A stretch of DNA of 64,000 bases. It comes from Microbacterium proteolyticum. Its GTDB lineage: Bacteria; Actinomycetota; Actinomycetes; Actinomycetales; Microbacteriaceae. The translations under genes were made by a program, and so were the position numbers. Every line of letters starts with the position of its first letter. The first letter of the stretch is position 1. Shown here in pieces: positions 56,284-64,000 of this stretch. The stretch is taken from NCBI RefSeq assembly GCF_029639405.1, contig NZ_CP121274.1, positions 1 through 64,000 on the forward strand. Reading direction: 5' to 3'. Under the pieces are notes generated by a model. That model saw only the letters and a program-made list of their open reading frames with translations. It did not search any database and was not told where the DNA came from.

Positions 56284-58812
56284 TCAGGCGTCGAGACCGA
56301 CGGACACGGGCTCGTCGTCGCTCGAGACCAGCGGGATCGTCGCGGTGACGATCGGCACGGATGCCGAAAGCAGGGTGCCGTCCTCGCGCACCGAACCCTC
56401 GAGCTGCCGGATCGACGGGCGTCCGGGGATCAGAGGACCCTGCCCGTGCAGCGCGACCCGCACGCTCTCGCCGGGCGCGACGGTGTAGTCGACGCCGCGC
56501 ACCGCGAAGTCGACCGGACCACCCTCGTCGCCGGCGTGGAGGGTCAAGGCGGTGGCCGTGAGCGTGACGTTCAGGCGCGTGCCGTGCCAGTGCAGCACGT
56601 ACGCCAGCTCGGGCCAGTCCGCGGGCAGACGGGGGTCGAACGTCAACCGGCCGAAGTGGTCGCGCATGCCGCCGAAGCCGCTGACCAGCGCCGTCCACAC
56701 CCCGCCCGCGGAGGCCACGTGCACCCCGTCGGCGGCGTTGTGGTGGAGGTCGCCGAGGTCGACGAACGCCGCCTGGCGGAAGTACTCCAGAGCGAGGTCC
56801 TGGTAGCCGACCTCGGCCGCGAGGATCGACTGGACGACCGCCGACAGCGTCGAGTCGCCGGTGGTGAGCGGGTCGTAGTACTCGAAGTCGGCGAGCTTCT
56901 CGGCATCCGTGAAGTGATTGCCCTGCAGGAACAGCGCGAGCACCACGTCGGCCTGCTTGAGCACCTGGTAGCGGTAGATGACCAGCGGGTGGAAGTGCAG
57001 CAGCAGCGGCCGCTGGTCCGGCGGGGTGTTCTCGAGATCCCAGATCTCGCGCTCGAGGAACACGGCGTCCTGGGGATGGATGCCGAGGGCCGGGCTGAAG
57101 GGGATGTGCATGGCCTCGGCGGCCTTCTCCCAGCGGTCGGGCTCGGAGGGGTCGAGGTTCATGCGGTCGGCCATGCGGCCGTACGCCTCGGGGTCGTTGT
57201 CGAAGAGGTCGCGCACCGTGCGCGCCGCGAACCGGAGGTTGAAGCGCGCCATGACGTTGGTGAAGAGGTTGTCGTTGACGACCGTGGTGTACTCGTCGGG
57301 CCCCGTGACACCGTGGATGTGGAAGGAGTCCTCCCCGTCGCCGTCGCCGTCGCTCGATCGCCAGAACCCGAGCGTCGACCACAGCCGGGCGGTGTCGACC
57401 GCGATGTCCACGCCCTCGCGCGCGAGGAACTCCTCGTCGCCGGTGGCGCGCACGTACTTCGCCAGCGCGAAGGAGACGTCGGCGTTGATGTGGTACTGCG
57501 CGGTGCCCGCGGCGTAGTAGGCCGAGGCCTCCTCGCCGTTGATCGTGCGCCACGGGAACAGGGCGCCGGCCTCGTTGAGCTGGTGCGCGCGCTTACGTGC
57601 CGCGGGGAGCATCAGGTACCGCATGCGCAGGGCGTTGCGCGCCCACTGCGGCGTCGTGTACGCCAGGAACGGCAGCACGTACACCTCGGTGTCCCAGAAG
57701 TAGTGGCCGCTGTAGCCCGACCCGGTGACGCCCTTGGCGGGGACTCCTTGGCCGTCAGCGCGGGCCGCGGCCTGCGCGAGCTGGAAGAGGCACCAGCGCG
57801 TCGCCTGCTGCAGGTCGGCCTGGCCGCCGATGCGGACGTCCGAGCGTTCCCAGAACGCGGCGAACCACTCGATCTGACGCTCCACGAGCGTGCCGACGCC
57901 GATGCTGCGCGCGCGGTCGACCGTGCGACGGCAGCGATCGACGAGCTCGCCCGCGGGCACGCCGCGCGAGGTGTGGTAGCTGACGAACTTCGTGATCGTC
58001 GTCGGCACGCCCGCGCGGGCGTCCACCCGGAAGACGTTCTTGGCGATGTCGGGCTCGACGAGGTGGCGTGATTCGTACGTGTTCTCGGTGTCGACCTCGT
58101 GGTCGGCCACGACCGCGATCGTCATGCCCGATTCGGTCGCCTCGTACGACAGCGCCGACCGGTCGCCGTCCTGCCAGTACTCGCGCGGCTGGAGCACGCG
58201 GTCGGTGAGCTTCTCGGTCTTGCGCGGGTCGAAGCCGGCCGACTTGGATGCCATCGGCGACCCGCCGTAGATCCCCTCGCCGTCCTGACGGTTCAGCAGC
58301 TGGCACGCCACCGTGACGGGGGCGTCGGAGTTCAGGACCGTGACGGTGAGGCGCATGACCACGAGATGCTTCTCATCGAACGAGACGAACCGCTCGTCCT
58401 CGATGCGCACCTCCTTGCCCGAGGGCGTCACCCACAGCAGGGTGCGGCGGAGGATCCCCTGGCGCAGGTCGAGCACGCGCTCGTACTCGCGCACGTCGGC
58501 GACGTCGAGGGAGAGCGGCTCGTCATCGACGTAGACGCGCATGACCTTGGCATCCGGGGCGTTGATGATGGTCTGTCCGACCTCGGCGAAGCCGTAGGCC
58601 TGCTCCGCGTGGCGGATGGGGAACGTCTCGTGGAAGCCGTTGATGAACGTGCCCTGCTCGTGGGCGAAACGGCCTTCGATGGAGTTGCCGCGCAACCCCA
58701 GATAGCCGTTGCCGACGGCGAAGAGGGTCTCGGTGACGCCGGTGTCGTCGACCGAGAACTCGGTCTCGACGAGACGCCATTCGTCGACGGGGAAACGATC
58801 GCGATCGATCAT
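56284..58812 (-). CDS. glycoside hydrolase family 65 disaccharide phosphorylase
   Basis: The 842-residue GH65 enzyme phosphorolyses an alpha-glucobiose (trehalose, maltose or kojibiose type) to glucose and beta-glucose 1-phosphate. Domains follow the family: an N-terminal beta sandwich (EWRLVETEFSVDDTGVTETL), the (alpha/alpha)6 barrel with YFWDTEVYVLPF and the catalytic Glu in GVTGPDEYTT (near residue 505), then C-terminal beta domains (GLDA end). The HFHPLVIYRYQVLKQADVVL block matches the phosphate-binding region. The exact disaccharide cannot be read off. The beta-phosphoglucomutase-like gene 54 bases upstream converts the product to glucose 6-phosphate, which supports the phosphorylase call. 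Confidence 0.9.
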   Translation of the reverse strand: MIDRDRFPVDEWRLVETEFSVDDTGVTETLFAVGNGYLGLRGNSIEGRFAHEQGTFINGFHETFPIRHAEQAYGFAEVGQTIINAPDAKVMRVYVDDEPLSLDVADVREYERVLDLRQGILRRTLLWVTPSGKEVRIEDERFVSFDEKHLVVMRLTVTVLNSDAPVTVACQLLNRQDGEGIYGGSPMASKSAGFDPRKTEKLTDRVLQPREYWQDGDRSALSYEATESGMTIAVVADHEVDTENTYESRHLVEPDIAKNVFRVDARAGVPTTITKFVSYHTSRGVPAGELVDRCRRTVDRARSIGVGTLVERQIEWFAAFWERSDVRIGGQADLQQATRWCLFQLAQAAARADGQGVPAKGVTGSGYSGHYFWDTEVYVLPFLAYTTPQWARNALRMRYLMLPAARKRAHQLNEAGALFPWRTINGEEASAYYAAGTAQYHINADVSFALAKYVRATGDEEFLAREGVDIAVDTARLWSTLGFWRSSDGDGDGEDSFHIHGVTGPDEYTTVVNDNLFTNVMARFNLRFAARTVRDLFDNDPEAYGRMADRMNLDPSEPDRWEKAAEAMHIPFSPALGIHPQDAVFLEREIWDLENTPPDQRPLLLHFHPLVIYRYQVLKQADVVLALFLQGNHFTDAEKLADFEYYDPLTTGDSTLSAVVQSILAAEVGYQDLALEYFRQAAFVDLGDLHHNAADGVHVASAGGVWTALVSGFGGMRDHFGRLTFDPRLPADWPELAYVLHWHGTRLNVTLTATALTLHAGDEGGPVDFAVRGVDYTVAPGESVRVALHGQGPLIPGRPSIRQLEGSVREDGTLLSASVPIVTATIPLVSSDDEPVSVGLDA

Positions 58813-58866
58813 CGGGGCATGCCTTCCGGGGTGCCGGGCTTCGGGTGCGTCGCGCGGGGCGACGGC

Positions 58867-59601
58867 TCAGTCTACGAACGCCTGGAGGTCGTCGACGACC
58901 ACGTCGGCCCCCGCGGCGACGAGGTGCTCGGCGCCGACGCCCCGGTCGACGCCGACGACGAGTCCGAAGCCGGCGGCGGATGCCGAGGCGACGCCGCTCG
59001 TGGCGTCCTCGACGGCGGCCGAGCGGGCCGGGTCGACGCGCAGCATGCGCGCGGCCTCGGCGAACACGTCGGGGGCGGGCTTGGATGCCAGGTGGTCGCG
59101 TTCGGCGACCACACCGTCCATCACGACGGGGAAACGGTCGCGGATGCCGGCGGCCTCGAGGACCTCGACGGCGTTCTTCGAGCTGGACACCACCGCGATC
59201 GGCGTGCCGGCGGCCTGCAGGATGTCCAGCAGCGCGACCGAGCCCGCGTACGGCGCGATGCCCTCGGCGCGGAGGATGCGCGAGAACACCAGGTTCTTGC
59301 GGTTGCCGACGCCGCAGACCGTGTCCAGCGACGGGTCGTCGGACGGGTCTCCCCAGGGCACCTCGACGTCACGGCTGCGGAGCAGACTCGCGACGCCGTC
59401 GTAGCGCTTCTTGCCGTCGACGTGGTCGAAGTAGTCGCGGTCGGTGTACGGCGGCTGGATGTCCCACGCCGCGAACAGCTCGTCGAACATCTCTTTCCAC
59501 GCCCGCATGTGGACTTCGGCGGTGGGGGTGAGCACGCCGTCGAGGTCGAACAGGACGGCGTCGAAGGAGGTGAGGTCGGGCAGGTCGCGGCTGTCGGTCA
59601 C
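58867..59601 (-). CDS. beta-phosphoglucomutase family HAD enzyme
   Basis: The 244-residue HAD-superfamily protein has motif I FDLDGVLTPTAEVHMRAWKE, a SSSKNAVEVL motif II region and KPAPDVF for motif III. The family converts beta-glucose 1-phosphate to glucose 6-phosphate. It is placed just upstream of the GH65 phosphorylase gene with a 54-base gap, a classical partnership. The GTG at 59601 is the start (VTDSRDLPDL); the longer frame is not supported. A gap of 85 bases separates it from nagA, so it is probably a separate unit. Confidence 0.9.
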   Translation of the reverse strand: MTDSRDLPDLTSFDAVLFDLDGVLTPTAEVHMRAWKEMFDELFAAWDIQPPYTDRDYFDHVDGKKRYDGVASLLRSRDVEVPWGDPSDDPSLDTVCGVGNRKNLVFSRILRAEGIAPYAGSVALLDILQAAGTPIAVVSSSKNAVEVLEAAGIRDRFPVVMDGVVAERDHLASKPAPDVFAEAARMLRVDPARSAAVEDATSGVASASAAGFGLVVGVDRGVGAEHLVAAGADVVVDDLQAFVD

Positions 59602-59686
59602 GGTGGCTCCAGATGGCAGGACGGGACTCACGGTCGCGACGGTGCGCCGCCCTCCCAGCGTAGTGGCGGGCGACCCCGTCGCGTCG

Positions 59687-60844
59687 TCAGCGTGTCGGGA
59701 CCGTGAGGGCTTTTCCGCCCACCCACACCCGGGACGGATGCCACGCGGCATCCCACCAGACGAGGTCGGCGAGAGCGCCCTCCGCGACGTGACCGACGTC
59801 GGTGCGTCCGAGCGAGCGCGCCGCGTTCTCGGTGCAGGCCGCGAGGACCGCGGCCGGGTCGAGCCCGGCGGCGATCATGCGGCGCACCCCCTCGTCCAGG
59901 ACGATGCCTGCACCGGCGATCGTGCCGTCGGGGCGGCGACCGAGGCCCCGCGCGTCGTTGGCGACCGGTTGGCCGCCGAATTCGTGCCACTGGTCGGGTT
60001 CGAGTCCGGCGGTCACGATGGCATCCGTCACCCCGACCGTGCGGCGCCCGGCCGAGCGCAGCACGAGCGCGACCACGCTCGGGTCGACGTGCTGGGCGTC
60101 GAGGATCGTGCCGACGAAGAAGCGGTCGTCGGCGAGGACGGCGCCCGCCACACCCGGCTCGCGGGCCTTCAGCGGGCGCTGGGCGTTGAAGACGTGGGTG
60201 CACATCGTGGCTCCGGCATCCGCGGCCGCGTACACCTGGACGGCCGTGGCGTCGCTGTGGCCGACGGCCACGACGTACCCCTCGCCGCTCAGCCGACGCG
60301 TGGCCTCGACGGCCCCGGGCAGCTCGGGGGCGAGGGTGACGGTCCGGAGCGCGTCACGCACCCCCGGGGCGGCCAGGAGCGCGTCGACGTTCTCGGCGCT
60401 CGGGGGGAGCATGCACGCCACCCGGTGCGCGCCCTTGCGGGCGGGCGAGAGGAACGGCCCCTCGAGGTGGGCCCCGAGGATGCGCGCGACGGGCTGGTCG
60501 GCGAACGCCCGGCGGGCCCGCCCGACCCGGTCCAGGGAGGCCGCGATGTCGGGCAGCGGCGCGGTGATGACGGTCGGCTCGATCCCGGTGACCCCGCGCG
60601 CGGCGAGTCCGGACAGGAGCGTGTTCCAGCCCTCGGCATCCGCCCCGGCGACGTCGACGCCGAACGAGCCGTTGACCTGCAGGTCGAGAAGACCCGCGCT
60701 GAGCGTGCCGTCGGCGAGGTCGTGGTCGACGTCCTCCGTGCCGTCCGCGGCCCGGATCCGGTGGATGCGTCCCGCGACGACCTCCACGACGACCGGTCCG
60801 ACGAATGCCCCGGCGATGAGCGCCCGCGCGGCGCGCAGCCGCAT
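59687..60844 (-). CDS. nagA: N-acetylglucosamine-6-phosphate deacetylase
   Basis: This amidohydrolase-superfamily enzyme removes acetate from GlcNAc-6-phosphate. The 385 residues include GLLDLQVNGSFGVDVAGADA, the metal-binding HLEGPFLSPARKGAH, VGHSDA, and THVFNAQRPL, a variant of the usual THLFNAM. GVTDAIVTAGL holds the catalytic Asp. It starts in the nagB stop (TGATG). Together with nagB it supplies fructose 6-phosphate from GlcNAc. Confidence 0.94.
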   Translation of the reverse strand: MRLRAARALIAGAFVGPVVVEVVAGRIHRIRAADGTEDVDHDLADGTLSAGLLDLQVNGSFGVDVAGADAEGWNTLLSGLAARGVTGIEPTVITAPLPDIAASLDRVGRARRAFADQPVARILGAHLEGPFLSPARKGAHRVACMLPPSAENVDALLAAPGVRDALRTVTLAPELPGAVEATRRLSGEGYVVAVGHSDATAVQVYAAADAGATMCTHVFNAQRPLKAREPGVAGAVLADDRFFVGTILDAQHVDPSVVALVLRSAGRRTVGVTDAIVTAGLEPDQWHEFGGQPVANDARGLGRRPDGTIAGAGIVLDEGVRRMIAAGLDPAAVLAACTENAARSLGRTDVGHVAEGALADLVWWDAAWHPSRVWVGGKALTVPTR

Positions 60845-61629
60845 CACAGTCCCTGCCCCGCGGGCTTGCCGGCGAAGGTCGTGCGGTAGTAGTCGACGAA
60901 GGCGAGCTGACTCGCGGCATCCTCGTCGACCACGATCGTGGCGTGTGGGTGCAGTTGCAGCACCGACGCGGGCCACCGCGCCGACAGCGGACCCTCCACC
61001 GCTTCGCGCACCGCCTGCGCCTTTCCGCGACCGAAGCCGAGCAGGATCGCGTGACGGCTGTCGAGGATCGTCGCCAGACCCTGCGTGAGGCAGTGCGTGG
61101 GGACGAGGTCGACGTCGCCGCCGAAGAAGCGCGCGTTGTCCTGCCGGGTGCGCGGGGTGAGCGTCTTTACCCGGGTGCGGCTCGACAGACTCGACATCGG
61201 CATGTTGAAGGCGAGGTGTCCGTCCGCCCCGATCCCGAGGATCTGCAGGTCGATGCCGCCGGCGGCGCGGATGGCCTCCTCGTACGCGGGTCCCGCCGCG
61301 AGCGGGTCGCGGCCGGCATCCCCCGGCCCGACGATCGCGTCGGGGGCGAAGTCGACGTGCCGCTCCAGCTCGGCGCGGATGAACTGGCGGTAGCTCTCGG
61401 GGTGCCCGGGCGGGAGCCCCACGTACTCGTCGAGCAGGAACCCGCGCGCCTCGCGGAAGCTGAGACCCTCCTCGCGGTGGCGGCGGATCAGCTCGCGATA
61501 CAGCGGCAGCGGCGTGGACCCGGTCGCGAGTCCCAGGACCGCGGTCGGGGTGGCGGTGAGCAGCGCCTGGTAGGCGTCCGCGACCAGGACGGCGGCGTCT
61601 TCGGCCGTGGGGACGACGACGACCTCCAT
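60844..61629 (-). CDS. nagB: glucosamine-6-phosphate deaminase with an altered active-site residue
   Basis: This enzyme converts glucosamine 6-phosphate to fructose 6-phosphate and ammonia. The 261-residue protein follows the family: GLATGSTPLPLYRELIRR, FLLDEYVGLP (catalytic Asp67) and ADGHLAF with Asp136 and His138. In place of the usual FNEPxSSL it reads FNMPMSSLSSRTRVKTLT, so the conserved Glu (E148 in E. coli) is Met143. That Glu assists the catalytic His in ring opening, so activity may be reduced or altered. The gene overlaps both neighbours by one base. Confidence 0.9.
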   Translation of the reverse strand: MEVVVVPTAEDAAVLVADAYQALLTATPTAVLGLATGSTPLPLYRELIRRHREEGLSFREARGFLLDEYVGLPPGHPESYRQFIRAELERHVDFAPDAIVGPGDAGRDPLAAGPAYEEAIRAAGGIDLQILGIGADGHLAFNMPMSSLSSRTRVKTLTPRTRQDNARFFGGDVDLVPTHCLTQGLATILDSRHAILLGFGRGKAQAVREAVEGPLSARWPASVLQLHPHATIVVDEDAASQLAFVDYYRTTFAGKPAGQGL

Positions 61630-63182
61630 CAGAGCGCCTCGAGGATGTCGTTCTTCAGCGACTCGGCCCGGGGGCCGAACACCGCCTGCACGTTGTCGCC
61701 GACCTCGAGGACGCCCGCGGCGCCCAGCTGCTTCAGGCGCGCGTGGTCGACGAGGGCGCGGTCGGCCACCTCCATGCGCAGGCGCGTGATGCACGCGTCC
61801 ACGTGGACGAGGTTGTCGCGTCCGCCGAACGCGGCGATGAGCTGCTCGGCCGTGGAGTCGTCGGCGGTCGCCGTCGCAGCCGTGGCGACGGGGGCGACGG
61901 GGGTGGCGGCGGTGGCCGGTGCCGCGGCATCCGGCTCCGGCCCGTCGGACGCCGGGGCCGAGAGGTCTTCGCGGCCCGGCGTGCGCAGGTTCCACCGCTT
62001 GATGACCAGGCGGAACAGCAGGTAGTAGACCCCGAAGTAGACCACGCCCATGACGACCAGGAGCCAGACGTTGTTCGCCGCGGGCGCCGTGCCGTAGAGG
62101 AGGAGGTCGAAGAGCCCCGCGGAGAACGAGAACCCGAGGTGGATGTCGAGCAGGTAGGCGACGGCGAGCGAGATGCCCGTGAGCACCGCGTGCACCACGT
62201 ACAGGGGGAACGCGACGAACATGAAGGCGAACTCGAGCGGTTCGGTGATCCCGGTCAGGAAGGCGGTGAGACCGGCGGCGCCCAGGATGCCGATCGCGGC
62301 CTTGCGCTGCGCGGGATTGGCCAGGTGGATCATGGCGAGCGCGGCGGCGGGCAGACCGAACATCAGGATGGGGTAGAAGCCGGACGTCAACGCACCCGCG
62401 GTGGGGTCGCCCGCGGCGAACCGCGTGAGCTCGCCCGTGACGACGCTGCCGTCGCCCTTCGTGTACGACCCCTGCAGGAACCACACGTACGAGTTCAGGA
62501 TGTGGTGCAGACCCACGGGGATGAGCATGCGGTTGGCGAACCCGTAGACGAAGGCGCCGATCGCGCCCGTGCCGCCGATGAAGGTGCCGAGACCCGTCAG
62601 GCCGGTGTCGAAGATCGGATAGAAGTAGCTGAGCCCGAACCCGACGACGAGGCTCGCGAGCGAGACGACGATGGGAACGAACCGGCGTCCGCCGAAGAAG
62701 CCCAGGTAGGAGGGCAGCTGGATGGTGTGGTACCGGTCGAACAGCCACGCCGTGAGCAGACCGATGACGATGCCGCCGAACACGCTGTAGTTGATCTGCA
62801 CCTGATCGCCCGCCGCGGTGGTCTGGCCCGCCAGCACGACCGGCGACATGACCTTGAAGACGTTCGCGAGCACGAGGTAGCCGACGACGGCGGCCAGCGC
62901 CGTCGAGCCGTCGGCCTTCTTGGCGAAGCCGATGGCGACACCGACCGCGAACAGCAGCGCGAGGTTGTCGAACAGCGCCCCGCCCGCGGCGCTCATCGCC
63001 TGGAAGAAGGGCCCGATGACGGGCAGGTCGATGCTTCCGAGCAGGTCGGGCTGACCGAGACGGAGCAGGATGCCGGCGGCGGGGAGCACCGCGATGGGGA
63101 GCATGAGGCTCTTGCCCAGGCGCTGCATCTGGGCGAAGCCCGGGATCGAACGCCGGCGCGGCGTGGGGGCGGTGACGGTCAT
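61629..63182 (-). CDS. nagE: PTS N-acetylglucosamine-type permease, EIIC-EIIB
   Basis: The 517-residue fusion has an N-terminal EIIC membrane domain of about ten spans (SLMLPIAVLPAAGILLRLGQ, ITEPLEFAFMFVAFPLYVVH). A Pro/Ala/Thr linker (about 410-440) leads to a C-terminal EIIB domain with the phosphorylated Cys in VDACITRLRMEV. The EIIC features and co-location with nagA and nagB fit GlcNAc uptake; glucose specificity cannot be excluded. The EIIA domain is encoded by the separate upstream gene. Its stop overlaps nagB by one base. Confidence 0.92.
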   Translation of the reverse strand: MTVTAPTPRRRSIPGFAQMQRLGKSLMLPIAVLPAAGILLRLGQPDLLGSIDLPVIGPFFQAMSAAGGALFDNLALLFAVGVAIGFAKKADGSTALAAVVGYLVLANVFKVMSPVVLAGQTTAAGDQVQINYSVFGGIVIGLLTAWLFDRYHTIQLPSYLGFFGGRRFVPIVVSLASLVVGFGLSYFYPIFDTGLTGLGTFIGGTGAIGAFVYGFANRMLIPVGLHHILNSYVWFLQGSYTKGDGSVVTGELTRFAAGDPTAGALTSGFYPILMFGLPAAALAMIHLANPAQRKAAIGILGAAGLTAFLTGITEPLEFAFMFVAFPLYVVHAVLTGISLAVAYLLDIHLGFSFSAGLFDLLLYGTAPAANNVWLLVVMGVVYFGVYYLLFRLVIKRWNLRTPGREDLSAPASDGPEPDAAAPATAATPVAPVATAATATADDSTAEQLIAAFGGRDNLVHVDACITRLRMEVADRALVDHARLKQLGAAGVLEVGDNVQAVFGPRAESLKNDILEAL

Positions 63183-63217
63183 GGGGTCTCTTTCGGGACG
63201 CGGGGAACGGGCGGCGG

Positions 63218-63667
63218 TCAGACGGAGAGGAACGGGGAGCCGGGGAGGACCGAGGCGCCCTCGGCGGCGGCGAGCGCGATGTCCTCGGGCGAACGCTCGA
63301 GGACGATGACGGGCACGATCGTGGACAGGCCGGCGGCGCGGACGGCGGGCACGTCGTAGGCGATGACGGGGGTGCCGGCGGTGACGCGGTCCCCCTTCGC
63401 CGCGAACGCCGTGAACCCCTCGCCGCCCAGCTGCACGGTGTCGATGCCGAGGTGGACGAGGACACCGAGACCGTCGTCGGTCACGACGACGAACGCGTGC
63501 GGGAAGACCTGCAGAAGGGTGCCGTCGACGGGGGCGACGGCGTCGACGACCTCGGCGGGCGGGTCGATGGCCGCACCCGGCCCCATGGTCCCGGCGGCGA
63601 AGAGCGCGTCGGGCACGGCCGACAGGGACTGAACGGTGCCCGCGAGCGGGGACAGGATGTGGGCCAC
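63218..63667 (-). CDS. crr: PTS glucose-type EIIA component
   Basis: The 149-residue EIIA-Glc-type protein carries phosphate from HPr to EIIB. It has the two active-site histidines (FPHAFVVV, and VLVHLGIDTVQL). It begins with GTG 63667 (MAHILSPLAGTVQSL), and the remaining motifs (GAAIDPPAEVVDAVAPVDGT) match the family. It is the first gene of the operon crr-nagE-nagB-nagA, 35 bases before nagE. Its promoter is shared with a divergent GntR gene. Confidence 0.92.
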   Translation of the reverse strand: MAHILSPLAGTVQSLSAVPDALFAAGTMGPGAAIDPPAEVVDAVAPVDGTLLQVFPHAFVVVTDDGLGVLVHLGIDTVQLGGEGFTAFAAKGDRVTAGTPVIAYDVPAVRAAGLSTIVPVIVLERSPEDIALAAAEGASVLPGSPFLSV

Positions 63668-63688
63668 GAGGACTCCTCAGCGAATCGG

Positions 63689-63786
63689 TGGTTCGGCGGT
63701 ACGAACCAGCGGGCGTGTCATAGATTGGGGAGGGAACAGCGCCCTCTGCACGATCAGACCACTGGCTCGGACTGGTACGTACCAGT
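63689..63786. promoter_or_regulatory. DasR-type operator sites between crr and the GntR gene
   Basis: ACTGGTACGTACCAGT (63771-63786) is a perfect 16-base palindrome. It fits the DasR/NagR consensus ACTGGTCTAGACCAGT in its outer bases. A second imperfect site, TGGTTCG-6-CGAACCA, lies at 63689-63708; it includes GGTACGAACCAG, one base off the core of site 1. Both lie in the 170-base divergent region. GlcNAc-derived phosphosugars would release the regulator. This predicts control of the operon and the regulator itself. Confidence 0.75.
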
Positions 63787-63836
63787 GAAAGTACGGGACC
63801 CGGTCGACCGTGTCAATACCGAAAGTCGACGCCGCC

Positions 63837-64000
63837 ATGCCCCACTCCCGCGCAGCCGACGCTCCCCCGGCCGCCGTGACCTCCGGCCCGATCCCCAAGC
63901 ACGCCCAGCTGCGGGCGATCCTGCTCGCCGACATCGGCACCACGTGGCCCGCCCACGCGGCCATCCCGTCCGAACGCGAGCTCACCGCCCGTTACGGCGT
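63837..64000 (+). CDS. GntR-family regulator (DasR/NagR type), partial at window edge
   Basis: The frame starts at ATG 63837 and is cut by the window end after 54 residues. The visible part (PKHAQLRAILLADIGTTWPA, then AIPSERELTARYGV) is the start of a GntR winged helix of the HutC/UTRA subgroup. Its position divergent from crr-nagE-nagB-nagA, with a dre-like palindrome between, makes it the GlcNAc operon repressor. The C-terminal UTRA domain should follow outside the window. Confidence 0.85.
   Translation, partial: MPHSRAADAPPAAVTSGPIPKHAQLRAILLADIGTTWPAHAAIPSERELTARYG

Overview
This window looks like chromosome from a high-GC Gram-positive actinobacterium, most likely Microbacteriaceae and close to Microbacterium. 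The reasons are the very high GC of the right-hand 41 kb, many GTG starts, overlapping stop/start junctions (ATGA, TGATG, GTGA), actinobacterial gene types (ThrE exporter, LmeA-like protein, PASTA kinase, DUF7882 protein) and the gene content of the housekeeping part. I found no rRNA, tRNA or CRISPR array.

Bases 1 to about 23,050 form an accessory island. It opens with an IS21 element (istA, istB) and continues with small cargo genes: a membrane protein paired with a short GntR regulator, a DUF7882 protein, a secreted zinc protease overlapping a lipoprotein gene, a ribbon-helix-helix protein, a DUF3846 protein and a protein ending in an Lsr2-like DNA-binding segment. Defence-like genes follow: a KAP P-loop NTPase translationally coupled to a PIN-like nuclease (8739-12178), a RhuM-Fic protein with a small coupled partner, unassigned membrane proteins, and a long DUF4365 gene that has been broken twice, by a one-base frameshift and by an IS256-type element with a 9-bp direct repeat. 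A 13-bp stem hairpin at 23057-23086 lies close to the island/core boundary.

Bases 23,100 to 33,500 are housekeeping: a phosphomannomutase-like HAD enzyme, siderophore-interacting protein, FadR-type regulator, galE, tdk, mqo (apparently leaderless, with two palindromes over its promoter), asd, a DM13 protein, lysC and a ThrE-type exporter.

Bases 33,535 to 49,961 hold the most unusual region, a 16-kb minus-strand locus in which the phosphate transporter genes pstC-pstA-pstS and pstB are split by genes for a cell-surface apparatus. These are two substrate-binding-like proteins, a WxL-like protein, a DUF916 (WxL-interacting) membrane protein and a shorter relative of it, and a sortase-fold protein lacking all its catalytic residues. 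A second PstS carries a C-terminal WxL-like domain. The order and tight spacing suggest a WxL-type surface complex co-opted for phosphate capture. I regard this as the best candidate for an undescribed system.

Bases 50,200 to 64,000 contain a PASTA-domain Ser/Thr kinase, recR, dnaX, a GH65 disaccharide phosphorylase with its beta-phosphoglucomutase partner, and an N-acetylglucosamine operon (crr-nagE-nagB-nagA). That operon is divergent from a GntR regulator and has a DasR-type palindrome between them. The NagB here lacks a conserved catalytic glutamate.

The heptamer GGATGCC/GGCATCC is strongly enriched in the core part (about 70 copies by eye) and not in the island (about 5), an independent sign of the island's foreign origin.
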